Assembly (NCBI GenBank): GCA_040755755.1
Contig: JBFLZW010000061.1
Span: 62,001 to 126,000, forward strand
Reading direction: 5' to 3'
Length of the DNA stretch: 64,000 nucleotides
Source: a bacterium
GTDB taxonomy: Bacteria > SZUA-182 > DTGQ01
The notes beneath the pieces are model-generated. The model was not told where the DNA came from. It saw only the letters and a list, made by a program, of their open reading frames with translations, and searched no databases. The position numbers were made by a program, and so were the translations under genes. Position 1 is the first letter of the stretch. Every line of letters starts with the position of its first letter. Shown here piece after piece: positions 52,193-61,294 of this stretch.

Positions 52193-53492
52193 GCTGCTCA
52201 TGTCCGCCATCTATCCAGGCCGGGCAGTTGCCAGCGGGGCTGACTGCACCAAAGCAGGGGAGTGGTACCAGAAGGGACTCGCCCTCAGCGACAACTCTGC
52301 GCAAGAGATCGCCTGCTATCAAAAAGCAGTGGAGCTTTGTCCGGAGCACGCACCATCTCACGAGCGGTTGGGCAACATTTATAAGGCCCGCAGGCAGTGG
52401 GACATGGCGGTCCGGGAGCTGCAACTGGCCTGCGAAGGGAGCGACTCCTCCGATCCTCACACCAGCCTGGGCGAGATTTACCGGATGCAGGGTGAATACG
52501 AGCTGGCCATCCGCGAGTTTCATACCGCGCTCGATATCAGGGAGGAAGACAAGCGCGCCCAGGCTAACCTGGAATATATCCAGCGGATGATGGGACGCGA
52601 TGATGCCGGTGGTGAAGAGCGATCGATGGTCCCTGTCCCGATTTTCAGCCGGGAGCCGGGGCTTACTCTGTCACAGGGAATAACTTCGGTCAGTTTGACC
52701 CTGGGATCCATGACGATCAGACGGGAATGGATATCTCCGCAAGAGCGGCCAGTCGATGTCTGGAGGCTGGCTCTGGGTATTCGATACGGCCTGACCGATG
52801 ATCTTACCCTGGGGATTATCCCGAAGATGTTCTGGAAAAAGGCTTACATTCGTACCTGGGAGGGGGAGTCTCAGCCCTCGGTCCATGGCCTTGGAGACAC
52901 GGTCGTTTTGCTCAAATACTGCCTCTGGTCCCGCAGGCATACCAGTTTTGCCGCATCCCTGGCCACCAGTGTGCCTACCGGAGATGAGCATAAGACCGCC
53001 TGGTACGGATGGACCAGCTATACCATCCCCCTGGGCTCCGGCAGATATGAATTCATGCCGGGACTTGCTTTCAGCACCAGCTTTCGCGACCTGGGGTATC
53101 TCCATACCAATGTTTCCTATTTTTTTCCCCGCCAGAGAGAGAACGGACTTGATCCCGGAGACGAGCTCAGCTATAATCTGGCTCTGTGCCGGCCGATTCC
53201 TCTGATCGGCGAGCCCTATTTTTTCTCCCTGCCTGTCACCAGCCTGGTGGGGCAGATAGAGCTGAACGGTGTCTATCGAGGGGAGGGCAGAGGGCCAAAA
53301 ATAGTAGATGGACAAGAATCTCGCGTCACCTTTTCAGGAGGAAACATGCTTTCCTGGTCTCCCGGAATCCAGTTCCTGTTCCAGGGCAATATGATGTTCG
53401 AGGCAGGGGTTCAGATACCGCTCTTTGTTCCTGATAACCCCTGGTGTACTGAACCTGTTTATCAAATCGGATGGACGAGGTCCTTTTTTTGA
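52158..53492 (+). CDS. TPR-repeat protein with outer-membrane beta-barrel-like C-terminus
   Basis: A 444-residue exported protein. The signal peptide MVLLLPLCLCGWLLMSAIYP... (cleavage near AVA-SG) is encoded by repeat copy 5, and AGAGAGAAG within that repeat serves as ribosome-binding site. A start 21 codons earlier has no binding site and would spoil the signal. Residues 30-145 hold about three TPR units (WYQKGLALSDNSAQEIACYQKA; HERLGNIYKARRQWDMAVREL; LGEIYRMQGEYELAIREFHTAL). The C-terminal 270 residues alternate polar and apolar strands with GLTDDLTLGIIPK and end in RSFF, as in outer-membrane porin-like proteins. Its stop shares a base with the next gene's start. Confidence 0.8.
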   Translation: MVLLLPLCLCGWLLMSAIYPGRAVASGADCTKAGEWYQKGLALSDNSAQEIACYQKAVELCPEHAPSHERLGNIYKARRQWDMAVRELQLACEGSDSSDPHTSLGEIYRMQGEYELAIREFHTALDIREEDKRAQANLEYIQRMMGRDDAGGEERSMVPVPIFSREPGLTLSQGITSVSLTLGSMTIRREWISPQERPVDVWRLALGIRYGLTDDLTLGIIPKMFWKKAYIRTWEGESQPSVHGLGDTVVLLKYCLWSRRHTSFAASLATSVPTGDEHKTAWYGWTSYTIPLGSGRYEFMPGLAFSTSFRDLGYLHTNVSYFFPRQRENGLDPGDELSYNLALCRPIPLIGEPYFFSLPVTSLVGQIELNGVYRGEGRGPKIVDGQESRVTFSGGNMLSWSPGIQFLFQGNMMFEAGVQIPLFVPDNPWCTEPVYQIGWTRSFF

Positions 53493-54922
53493 TGAGATAC
53501 CCGCACATGCAATGGATGATCTCTCGGAGAACGGTGATGCTCAGTTTCGCCAGCGCCGCTATTCTCTTTCTTATCCTTTCCTTTGGATTCAGACTCCCGG
53601 CCCGCTTCGCTCCAGCCAAAGCCCTGGCTCAGGCCCCGGCCCCCCGGCCAGCCGGACAAAAAGAGCGGCAGAAGCAGCCCCCACAGGAAGAGCCAGCCGG
53701 AATTGTCATTCAGGACAATGATTTTTACGATAATAATGTCTCGGCCTTGCATATCCGGGGCAGCAGAGTTCTGGTTGAAAAGTGCAGTATCCATCGAAAC
53801 GGCAATGCAGGCCTGGTCGTGGATAACGACGCTCAGGTTCTGGTTCAGGATAATCAAATCTATGGCCAGGAAGGTGCAGGCATCACGGTCATGGGTAAAG
53901 GCTCGGCCAGGGCAAGCATCACCGGAAACCAGATATACCAGAATACCATGGCTGGCGTGCAATTGGGGGCCCAAGACCGGCTGGAGGTGGCGGTGCGGGA
54001 AAGTTTCAGAAAAAATCCCTCTGCCGGATTTGCCGGCAAGAAGGATAATACCACTGGTAAGAAGGTCATAGTTGCCAGGGTCCACAATAACCGAATTTAC
54101 CGCAATGGAGAGAGTGGCATAAAATGCCAGTCAGAATATCCGAACCATGCTGTCCATCTGACCGCCACTCAGAACAAGATCTTTCGGAACCAGAAAGGGG
54201 GCATTTTTCTGGCCAGTGCAGCCACTGTGGTTTTGCAGCATAATTCCATCTGTGATAACCACAAAGCCGGGGTTTCAGCCAATGAATTGAAAGAGATTTC
54301 CCCCCAGGTGGATATCTATCAGAACGTCATCCGGGGAAATGAGGAGGCCGGGCTTGAGATCACCGCTGCCAAATGCGGGCCGGTCGGAGTGTGCAATAAC
54401 CTCATCTTCAATAACGGCGGATCGGGGATTCGCTTCAAGACCATGCCCATGCGGATCATCAACAATACCATCGCTTCCAACGGCAACCTTGCCGAAGGGT
54501 CGGGCATCGACCAGCAGGGGAGAGGCACTCCCCTGATTGCCAGCAATATCCTGGCCTATAATTTTAAAACCGGCCTCAATGTAGCCAGGACGAAAGGCTG
54601 CTCCTATAACCTGCTCTTTGCCAATGGCGGATCAGGCACCTGCTGTGACGACTGCACATCCTCTTCCAAAGCGATCGAAAGCAAAGAGCTGGGCGGACAC
54701 AGCCGAAGCAGGGGGGACCTGATCTGCGATCCGATGTTCAGTAATCCTGACCTGTTCGATTACCGGCTCAAGCAATACTCTCCAGCCATCGATGCCGGAT
54801 TTCCCTCCCGCGAGTTTCATGACCGGCATTTTCCTCCCTCCCAGGGAGGAAGCTCCAATGACCTTGGATTTACCGGAGGCCCGCTGGCTGTCTCGTGGGA
54901 TCCGAATGATCTGGCTCCATAA
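53492..54922 (+). CDS. Secreted parallel beta-helix repeat protein (NosD/PbH1-like)
   Basis: A 476-residue exported protein with an N-terminal signal or anchor (about residues 10-40), an Ala/Pro-rich linker and about ten PbH1-type repeats of N-x-I-x-x-N-x-x-G-I form: DNQIYGQEGAGITV, GNQIYQNTMAGVQL, NNRIYRNGESGIKC, HNSICDNHKAGVSA and NNLIFNNGGSGIRF among others. These build a right-handed parallel beta-helix typical of pectate-lyase-like or NosD-like proteins. No catalytic motif is evident. The ATG overlaps the TPR gene's stop (TGATG); an ATG 21 bases upstream is also in frame. The tight coupling suggests joint function at the cell surface. Confidence 0.85.
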   Translation: MRYPHMQWMISRRTVMLSFASAAILFLILSFGFRLPARFAPAKALAQAPAPRPAGQKERQKQPPQEEPAGIVIQDNDFYDNNVSALHIRGSRVLVEKCSIHRNGNAGLVVDNDAQVLVQDNQIYGQEGAGITVMGKGSARASITGNQIYQNTMAGVQLGAQDRLEVAVRESFRKNPSAGFAGKKDNTTGKKVIVARVHNNRIYRNGESGIKCQSEYPNHAVHLTATQNKIFRNQKGGIFLASAATVVLQHNSICDNHKAGVSANELKEISPQVDIYQNVIRGNEEAGLEITAAKCGPVGVCNNLIFNNGGSGIRFKTMPMRIINNTIASNGNLAEGSGIDQQGRGTPLIASNILAYNFKTGLNVARTKGCSYNLLFANGGSGTCCDDCTSSSKAIESKELGGHSRSRGDLICDPMFSNPDLFDYRLKQYSPAIDAGFPSREFHDRHFPPSQGGSSNDLGFTGGPLAVSWDPNDLAP

Positions 54923-54929
54923 AGATAGG

Positions 54930-56939
54930 TCATTCAGGCGAGAGGAGCTCGACCGCTTTATCCAGGGCCGCGTGGTTTCCCATCATCACCAGGGTGTCTC
55001 CCGACTCGATGGCAGTGTCTGCACCAGGGCTTGGGATCGGCTCACTGCCTCTGATAATGGCAATGACCGTAACCCCGGTTTTCAGCCGCAGGTCCAGGGC
55101 TCCCAGGGTCCTGCCGACTGCCGGGGACTCGGCAAGCACCAGGAAGGTTTCGGTCAGCGTTTCGGCAATAAGGTGCTGGATATTTTTAAATCTCATATCC
55201 GGGAGCTTTAATCCGCGCAGCATGCTGTAGCCTTCTCCCCGGACAAGCTGAACCTGAAGCTCGATCATGTTCCGAGGGATATGGTACTGCCGCAGAACAC
55301 GGGCAAAAATCTCTACCGAAGTTTCAAATTCTTCCGGGATCACCTGACTGGCCCCTAAATGGTACAGCTCCTCGATCTCGGCAATATGCCGGGTCCGGAC
55401 CAGAAGAAAAACCTCCGGGTTCATGCTCCGGATCAGCCATATGACCCTGCGGTTCACCGAAGGGTCTGAAATGGCAAGTACGGCCATGCGGGCGCGGGGG
55501 ATACCAAGTTGTTTCAATATTTCGGTGCTGCTTGCGTCGCCATAGAAAACCGGGTGTCCCTTTTCCCTTCCCTGCCGGATATTCATAATATCCAAATCAA
55601 CAATAACATAGGGAATTGCCGTGGCCTCCAAAACCCTGGCCAGATTGCGGCCATTTTCTCCATAGCCGACAATTACCACATGGTCGTGCCAGGAACGTTT
55701 TCCGTCATTCAGAGATCCGGCTTGAGATTTCACCCCCAGCACGGCATCCAGCCAGCAGAGGAATGGTTGCAGGCGAAAGCCTGCTTTTGGCGCAAGGAGT
55801 ATCAGAAAGGGGGTTGCCATCATGCTGATAATGGCGGAAGCTAAAAACTGCTGGTACGTGACCGATGAAATCAGATGAAAGCGAAGCCCTGTCTGGGCCA
55901 GCAGCAGGGAGAATTCGCCAATCTGGGCCAGTCCGAAAGCGGCGCTGAGGGAAGTGCGGGCGGAAAGTCGGAGCATGAGCGCCACGATAAAGACAACCGC
56001 CATCTTACTCCCGAAAATGAGGACCACCAGCCCCAGAACACGCACAGGATCGTTCGAAATGGTCCGAAGGTTTGCCAGCATGCCGATCGAAATGAAGAAA
56101 AGCCCGGCAAAGCTGTCCCGTAAGGGGAGCATATTGGCCAAAGCCTGGTGGCTGTATTCCGATTCGGACAAAAGCAGCCCGGCAATAAAGGCCCCCAGGG
56201 CCAGGGAAAGGCCAAACTGTGAAGTCAGCCAGGCAGTGCTCAGACAGAGCAGAATAATGAACAGGGTAAAGATTTCCTGACTTTTCATCCTCACGATATG
56301 ATCGATGAGTTTTGGCAAAAGAAACCTGGCTGAGATAAAAACCGCACCAACGGCTGCCAGACCGATGAGCAAGGGTGAGAGGATATTCGCCCATGATTGC
56401 ATTCCCTGTGCAGCGAGCACCGGAGTCAGCAACATCATGGGGACAATGCAAAGATCCTGAAACAGGAGCACACCGACAGCAAAATTTCCGTGAAGAGTTG
56501 ACAACTCTCCCCGTGCTCCATACACTTTCAGGACAATAGCTGTGCTGCTCAGGGAGAAGAGAAAGCCGAAGAAAATCGCCTCCTGCACGGTATGGCCGGA
56601 AAGAGAGGCTACCCCCGTCACCAGGGCGGCAGTCAGGAGGACCTGCAGGATCCCTCCCCCAACTATATAGCGCCGGATTTCCTTCATCCGATTGAAAGAA
56701 AATTCCAGCCCGATGGTAAAAAGGAGCAGAACCACGCCGATTTCAGCCAGGATCTCAATCTGGTGAACCTCGTGGATTACTCCCAGGACCGATGGCCCGA
56801 TAATGATTCCAGCCAGCAAAAAGCCCACCACCGGGGGCATGTGGATCCGGTTGACCAGATTGACCGTTACAACGGCCACGGCCAGGAGAATGACCAGGTC
56901 CAGTAATATCGGTATCTGTGGTGTTAGAGTCGGGTTCAT
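54930..56939 (-). CDS. Kef-type monovalent cation:proton antiporter (CPA2) with TrkA-N and TrkA-C domains
   Basis: A 669-residue antiporter. About twelve membrane helices fill residues 5-390, with PPVVGFLLAGIIIGPSVLG, EIGVVLLLFTIGLEFS and FQDLCIVPMMLL, the helix carrying the conserved Asp. A Rossmann-type TrkA-N domain (about 415-530) has VVIVGYGENGRNLARVLE and FYGDASS. A TrkA-C domain closes the protein (about 575-669). It exchanges K+ or Na+ for H+ and is gated by nucleotide binding. It is convergent with the beta-helix gene, with only 7 bases between the stops, and stands alone. Confidence 0.95.
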   Translation of the reverse strand: MNPTLTPQIPILLDLVILLAVAVVTVNLVNRIHMPPVVGFLLAGIIIGPSVLGVIHEVHQIEILAEIGVVLLLFTIGLEFSFNRMKEIRRYIVGGGILQVLLTAALVTGVASLSGHTVQEAIFFGFLFSLSSTAIVLKVYGARGELSTLHGNFAVGVLLFQDLCIVPMMLLTPVLAAQGMQSWANILSPLLIGLAAVGAVFISARFLLPKLIDHIVRMKSQEIFTLFIILLCLSTAWLTSQFGLSLALGAFIAGLLLSESEYSHQALANMLPLRDSFAGLFFISIGMLANLRTISNDPVRVLGLVVLIFGSKMAVVFIVALMLRLSARTSLSAAFGLAQIGEFSLLLAQTGLRFHLISSVTYQQFLASAIISMMATPFLILLAPKAGFRLQPFLCWLDAVLGVKSQAGSLNDGKRSWHDHVVIVGYGENGRNLARVLEATAIPYVIVDLDIMNIRQGREKGHPVFYGDASSTEILKQLGIPRARMAVLAISDPSVNRRVIWLIRSMNPEVFLLVRTRHIAEIEELYHLGASQVIPEEFETSVEIFARVLRQYHIPRNMIELQVQLVRGEGYSMLRGLKLPDMRFKNIQHLIAETLTETFLVLAESPAVGRTLGALDLRLKTGVTVIAIIRGSEPIPSPGADTAIESGDTLVMMGNHAALDKAVELLSPE

Positions 56940-57050
56940 TGTATACTGCCTCCACTGAATGAATTACCATTATATACCAATTTCCAATAAGGTAAAAATT
57001 TTATGAGGCCAACTTCCCCCTGGGCCACCGCAATAAGCTATCGTGTGTCA

Positions 57051-57087
57051 TTGACAAATACACCTTGATGGGATAATTTAGGTGTAT
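57051..57087 (+). promoter_or_regulatory. Promoter and operator of vapBC
   Basis: TTGACA at 57051-57056 is followed by GATAAT (15-base spacer) or TAATTT (17). An inverted repeat ATACACCT (57058-57065) / AGGTGTAT (57080-57087) brackets the -10 region, as expected for an operator bound by the VapBC complex. Confidence 0.5.
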
Positions 57088-57142
57088 GATGTATTGGTGT
57101 ATTAAATGATATGAACGTCGGTAATACTGAGAGGCTTATAAA

Positions 57143-57352
57143 ATGAAACGAACGAATGTAAATTTAGATGAAGAGCTTGTTAAAGAAGGATTGGAGCTGA
57201 CTCATTTTAAGACTATAAAAGAACTGGTTAATCATGCTCTTAAGGAATTTATCGCCTGGAAGAAGAGAAGCCTGCTGTTAGAATGGGAGGGAAAAGTAGA
57301 ATTTTTTGAGGATTATGACTATAAAGATCTTCGCCAAAGGCACTCTTCATGA
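57143..57352 (+). CDS. vapB: VapB-family antitoxin
   Basis: A 69-residue antitoxin with a ribbon-helix-helix-like start: MKRTNVNLDEELVKEGLELTH, then TIKELVNHALKEFIAWKKR. The acidic C-terminus (EFFEDYDYKDLRQ) would bind the toxin. GAGAGG lies before the ATG. It overlaps vapC by 4 bases and likely represses its own promoter through the operator upstream. Confidence 0.9.
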   Translation: MKRTNVNLDEELVKEGLELTHFKTIKELVNHALKEFIAWKKRSLLLEWEGKVEFFEDYDYKDLRQRHSS

Positions 57353-57744
57353 TTTTGATTGATACCAGTATCTGGATCAGCTATTTCAGCAAGGAACCTG
57401 ATAAGCATAAAGATGCGGTCAGGTCTTTGATCACTGATAATCGACCGATTGTATTGACTGGGGTCATAGTTACAGAAATTCTTCAGGGAATCAGGGAGGA
57501 ATCTGTTCTGGCTAAAATTAAAGAAATTCTCCTCTCATTTCCTCTCTTGAACTTCGAAATGGAGGATTACCTTCTGGCAGCCGATATCTACCGTCAGGGG
57601 AGAAGGAGAGGAATTACTATTCGCAGCACTATTGATTGCCTTATTGCTGCTATCTCAATAAATAAAAAATTGGTTTTGTACCATAATGATAAAGACTACC
57701 AACAAATTCATACGTTCACTCCTCTTATATTTTTCGACGGCTGA
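57349..57744 (+). CDS. vapC: VapC-family PIN-domain toxin
   Basis: A 131-residue PIN-domain ribonuclease. The acidic metal-binding residues are visible: Asp5 in ILIDTSIWI, Glu44 in VIVTEILQGI, Asp in STIDCLIAA and Asp near HNDKDYQQI. VapC toxins cleave tRNA or rRNA. It is translationally coupled to vapB (ATGA overlap). It ends with a hypothetical gene convergent behind it. Confidence 0.92.
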   Translation: MILIDTSIWISYFSKEPDKHKDAVRSLITDNRPIVLTGVIVTEILQGIREESVLAKIKEILLSFPLLNFEMEDYLLAADIYRQGRRRGITIRSTIDCLIAAISINKKLVLYHNDKDYQQIHTFTPLIFFDG

Positions 57745-57792
57745 CCTCCTCTCAGATGTTCCTCATCTTGTAGAGAAGCATCCGCTCTTAAT

Positions 57793-58350
57793 TCATTTCT
57801 GTTCCTTGCGGCTTCGTTCGGCCTCCAAAATCTTCCGCCGAAGGTTACTGATAGGCTCATTTAATCCAATTGACACACCCATAGCCTGTATCTTTTGGGA
57901 GAAAGCCTGCTCACATTCCAACTTGCATTTCTTCTTATACTCGTTCATCAAATTATTGACCACCTCATGGAGTGTAAGGGCTACGGCCTTGAGATTCCTG
58001 CCGCCGCTCTCCCCAAGAGCAGCCTCCCAGTGATCATGGAAATATGCAACGCTCAAGCGGCCGCTGTATTCTTCCTGCGCAATGCCTTCCAGTTTTTCCA
58101 GATAAAAACCTATCTCCTGGTGCGCTCCTTTGGCCTTTTTCAGGAGCTCCTGAGCCCGTGGATAATCGCCACAAGCCCCTGGCTGCCCGCCGTTGCATGT
58201 GACGCAGGAAAAATCTTCAGACTCGCCCGTTTCCGGATCGGTTTGCCGACACCCGCCGGGAATAACCTCTCTGGTATAATTTTCAAAAGGATACTGATCG
58301 TTTGATAGCAAGATTCTTTCACTCCTGTTGCTGGTGAATAATACTATCAC
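57793..58350 (-). CDS. Hypothetical cysteine-containing protein
   Basis: A 185-residue protein starting at GTG (58348-58350) with GAGG nearby. No family is recognised. The N-terminal 60 residues hold five cysteines, including CVTCNGGQPGAC, a possible metal site. The rest is helical and charged, with ALTLHEVVNNLMNEYKKKCKLECEQAF in pieces. There is no signal peptide or membrane segment. It is convergent with vapC and divergent from the HEAT-repeat gene. It could be a small cytoplasmic accessory protein. Confidence 0.55.
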   Translation of the reverse strand: MIVLFTSNRSERILLSNDQYPFENYTREVIPGGCRQTDPETGESEDFSCVTCNGGQPGACGDYPRAQELLKKAKGAHQEIGFYLEKLEGIAQEEYSGRLSVAYFHDHWEAALGESGGRNLKAVALTLHEVVNNLMNEYKKKCKLECEQAFSQKIQAMGVSIGLNEPISNLRRKILEAERSRKEQK

Positions 58351-58550
58351 ACTTTAGCCTCAAGAGCATAAAAAAATGTAGCTACTCAGGCACAAAGCCT
58401 TGCCCCTCTGAACCTGATGAAATGTTACCATTTTTCTCTCCTTTCTTCCGAAGAAAAGATAGTAACTCATAACCTGTACGGTAAACGGCCTGCACAGGTA
58501 TGCGGATGCTTTTGGGCATTCGAGCGCAGAGAGAGTTAAGGAGAGGAATT

Positions 58551-59282
58551 ATGAAAAGGTTAATAACAGTTCTTACTTCGTTGGTTGTGATGATCATTAT
58601 AACGAGCATACCAGGTTCTGTCGCCAAGGTGACCGAGGGGGCAAAGCTGGAAACAGGTATATTGCACACCATTCCCTGTCTGAGGGAAAAGTCCCTGCCA
58701 GCCAGGGAAATCGTACCGGCTTCGGAAAAGATAATCAGCCACCCTGTTAATGCTGTAGAGCCCCTCATTGCTGATCTTAAGGATCAGGATCCGCAGGTAC
58801 GGGAAGATGCTGCCGAGGCATTGGGAAAGATCAAAAATGTCCGGGCAGTGGAGCCTTTGATTGCAGCCCTGAAGGATGAAAGTCCGAAAGTGCGGGAAAA
58901 TGCTGCCGAAGCACTGGGGAGAATCAGGGATGCCGGTGCAGTGAATTCTCTGATCGTTGCCCTTCAGGATGAGGATCGTAATGTGCGGGAGGAGGCGGCC
59001 GAGGCACTGGGAAGGATAGGCAAGGCCGGTGCTGCGGTGGAGCCCTTGATTGCCGCCCTGAGGGATGAAGACCAGGAAGTACGGGAGGAGGCAGCCGAGG
59101 CACTGGGGAAGATCAAGGACTTGCGGGCTGTAGAACCGCTGATCGCTGCCCTGAAGGATGAGGAACCGGAGGTGAAGGAGAATGCTGCCAGGGCGCTTCG
59201 GAAAATAACCGGAGAAGATTTTGGCCAGGACCCTGCGAATTGGGAGAAATGGCTGGAGCAGGAGAAGAAATCTCCTTTGTAA
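58551..59282 (+). CDS. Exported HEAT-like (PBS lyase) repeat protein
   Basis: A 243-residue protein. AAGGAGAGGAATT before the ATG at 58551 sets the start; an ATG at 58500 is less likely. A hydrophobic signal segment (about residues 5-22) suggests export. From residue 65 there are five near-identical 31-residue HEAT-type repeats of the form [27 protein letters not shown]. They form a superhelical protein-binding scaffold. PBS-lyase-like repeats are used in many contexts, so no specific partner can be named. The high identity between repeats points to recent expansion. Confidence 0.88.
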   Translation: MKRLITVLTSLVVMIIITSIPGSVAKVTEGAKLETGILHTIPCLREKSLPAREIVPASEKIISHPVNAVEPLIADLKDQDPQVREDAAEALGKIKNVRAVEPLIAALKDESPKVRENAAEALGRIRDAGAVNSLIVALQDEDRNVREEAAEALGRIGKAGAAVEPLIAALRDEDQEVREEAAEALGKIKDLRAVEPLIAALKDEEPEVKENAARALRKITGEDFGQDPANWEKWLEQEKKSPL

Positions 59283-59313
59283 CTCAGGTTGTTGAGGCTG
59301 TTCCCTGAGAAGT

Positions 59314-59376
59314 CAGGAGCCAGAAGTCAGGAGCCAGAAGAAAAGCGTTTCTCCTGACTTCTGACTCCTGTTTTTT
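59314..59376 (+). terminator. Intrinsic terminator after the HEAT-repeat gene
   Basis: A 20-bp stem with one mismatch: CAGGAGCCAGAAGTCAGGAG against CTCCTGACTTCTGACTCCTG, followed by TTTTTT. Confidence 0.8.
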
Positions 59377-59382
59377 CCATCT

Positions 59383-59423
59383 GTTCATTCCCCTCATACT
59401 GGAGAGGTATGAGGGGAATGAAC
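59383..59423. terminator. 17-bp perfect palindrome in convergent gap
   Basis: GTTCATTCCCCTCATAC and its exact reverse complement with a 7-base loop, between convergent genes. There is no T-run directly behind on either strand, so its role may be RNA stability or transcript separation. Confidence 0.5.
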
Positions 59424-59444
59424 GAGTTAAAGAGAGAGATTAAA

Positions 59445-60314
59445 TTAAATAACCGCCGGCGTCAATGCCGCCGTGAAAGAGCCATTTGAAGCAACGGACG
59501 AGCCTTGGGTCATGGTAAAGGTACCGAACATCGCGGTGGACGAAGTCAGCGTACAGGCTACATCGAGCCGGATAGTCTGACCGGCAGCGTTAAGACCGGT
59601 TCCGGAAAGGATTACCTGATTGTTGAGCACCGTTCCGGTCACATCGATCGCTGATCCGAGAATCGGATGGTTGACGAGCTGAACAAACCCGGTCACGTTG
59701 CTCACGAGTACCGGATCCTGAACGATATTGATGGTTATGGGTCCATTGGCTACAACCACCGCCCCTTTGGTGAAGATATTGGACCATGTGCCATCCCACG
59801 TTCCAAACTGTTCGGCCAGACCGTATCGTAAACCGCCCAGGCCGCCATAGAGTCCCAGGCCGCCATACAGACCGCTCAGTCCATAGAGCCCGCCAAGACC
59901 GCCATACAGACCGAAACCATAGAGGCCGCCGCCATAGAGCCCGCCAAGACCGCCATACAGACCATACAGCCCGCCGCCATAGAGGCTTCCGTAGAGCCCT
60001 CCGCCGTAGATACTGCCAAGACCGCCATACAGCCCGCCAAGCCCGTAGAAGCTTCCGCCATAGAGCCCGCCGCCGTAAAGGCCGCCATAAGCACCACCAT
60101 ATAACCCAATACCACCATATAAACCGCTTAAACCGCCATAATAGACGCTGCCCAAAGAGGTTCCGCTGCCCGCGTAGCTGCCGATGCCATAGAGACCACC
60201 ATAATAAGCTTGAGCAGTTTTCTGAGGAAGAATCAGAGCCAACCCGACCAGGAACGAGGAAACAACCATCAAGAGCCGAGAATGAGAAGGAGAACCTGAA
60301 ATCCGCATATTCAT
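59445..60314 (-). CDS. Secreted Gly/Tyr/Leu-repeat protein, paralog A
   Basis: A 289-residue protein with signal peptide (cleavage near AQA-YY). Residues about 40-160 are made of GGLYGG/GLYGG/GGSFYGLGG units in near-continuous array. A C-terminal domain of about 125 residues begins GTWDGTWSN, contains GPITINIVQDPVLVSNVTGF and ends GSFTAALTPAVI. The second gene upstream has the same three-part plan. The repeat is aromatic- and glycine-rich like structural or adhesive proteins; the C-terminal domain looks beta-stranded. Function unknown. The ATG at 60312-60314 follows a GTG codon in the same frame. Confidence 0.75.
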   Translation of the reverse strand: MNMRISGSPSHSRLLMVVSSFLVGLALILPQKTAQAYYGGLYGIGSYAGSGTSLGSVYYGGLSGLYGGIGLYGGAYGGLYGGGLYGGSFYGLGGLYGGLGSIYGGGLYGSLYGGGLYGLYGGLGGLYGGGLYGFGLYGGLGGLYGLSGLYGGLGLYGGLGGLRYGLAEQFGTWDGTWSNIFTKGAVVVANGPITINIVQDPVLVSNVTGFVQLVNHPILGSAIDVTGTVLNNQVILSGTGLNAAGQTIRLDVACTLTSSTAMFGTFTMTQGSSVASNGSFTAALTPAVI

Positions 60315-60481
60315 CACCGTACCAATCTGAACCTTTATGGAAAAAGCTGTTTTTACCTATTGCCAGGAGAGCGATATCTCATCCTGCCTGTTTAAATTCC
60401 AGAACTCATCGTCTTACCAGAACGCATACCGGTTTCCCCGGAACTGCACGCTCGACGGCCAGATCCATAGGGAATTATCCG

Positions 60482-61294
60482 CTAAATTACCGGTGTTGTC
60501 AGGCTGGCGGTAAAAGACCCTGTTTCAAGTACAAGTGTCCCGCTCTTGCCCAGGGTGTAATTGCCCTGCATCTCGGTGGAAGAAACCAGGTTTGCGACAA
60601 TATCAAGGATGACCGCGCCGCCAGTCCCGGCATAGGAACCGTTCAGGTATACCTGGTTGTTCAGTACCGTGCCGGTGACTTCCACCAGCGCAGGCAGGAC
60701 AGCATTGCCAAGCAACTGGACATATCCGTACACGTTACTCGTCAATACCGGATCCAGGATAATGTTTATGGTGATGGGACCACTGGCGATGGAAGAATAC
60801 CAGAGACCTTCCCAGGTTCCGGCTTGTTCAGCCAGGCCATACCGTAAGCCACCGAGTCCGGACAGGCCGTAGAGCCCGCCAAGACCGCCATACAGGCCGC
60901 CGAGGCCATAGAGGCCATAAAGGCCATAAAGGCTGCTGCCATAAAGCCCACCATAGAGCCCGCCATATAAGCCATACAGGCCGCCGCCATAGAGGCTGCC
61001 GTAGAGTCCTCCGCCGTAGATACTGCCAAGACCATAGAGGCCCCCATAGAGCCCACCATATAAACCGCCCAAACCGCCATAATAGACGCTGCCAAGGGTA
61101 CTTCCGCTGCCCGTGAAGCTGCCGATGCCATACAGGCCGCCGCCGTAGAGCCCGCCATACAGTCCACCGTAGCCGTAGCCATAGTAAGCCCAGGCATTCC
61201 CCTGAAGTGAAATCATACTCAAAGTAAATAAAAATACGAAAGAAATAACCAAAAGTTGAAATCTGGAAGGGAAATTCATAATCCTCTTTTCCAT
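60482..61294 (-). CDS. Secreted Gly/Tyr/Leu-repeat protein, paralog B
   Basis: A 270-residue protein of the same plan as paralog A: signal peptide ending near AWAYYG, GGLYGG repeats over about residues 40-135, and a C-terminal domain starting GTWEGLWYS with GPITINIILDPVLTSNVYGY and ending GSFTASLTTPVI. AGGAGTGCA precedes the ATG at 61292-61294. Paralogs A and B are 167 bases apart on the same strand, so they form a tandem duplication. Their repeat arrays share nucleotide units (CCGCCATAGAG and variants on the plus strand), which would favour recombination between them. Confidence 0.75.
   Translation of the reverse strand: MEKRIMNFPSRFQLLVISFVFLFTLSMISLQGNAWAYYGYGYGGLYGGLYGGGLYGIGSFTGSGSTLGSVYYGGLGGLYGGLYGGLYGLGSIYGGGLYGSLYGGGLYGLYGGLYGGLYGSSLYGLYGLYGLGGLYGGLGGLYGLSGLGGLRYGLAEQAGTWEGLWYSSIASGPITINIILDPVLTSNVYGYVQLLGNAVLPALVEVTGTVLNNQVYLNGSYAGTGGAVILDIVANLVSSTEMQGNYTLGKSGTLVLETGSFTASLTTPVI

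Noticed and set aside
59786-60847. 353-codon plus-strand frame rich in Arg and His
   Set aside because: It is the antisense reading of the GGLYGG repeat arrays; the composition follows from the repeat, and it runs across two genes and the gap between them.
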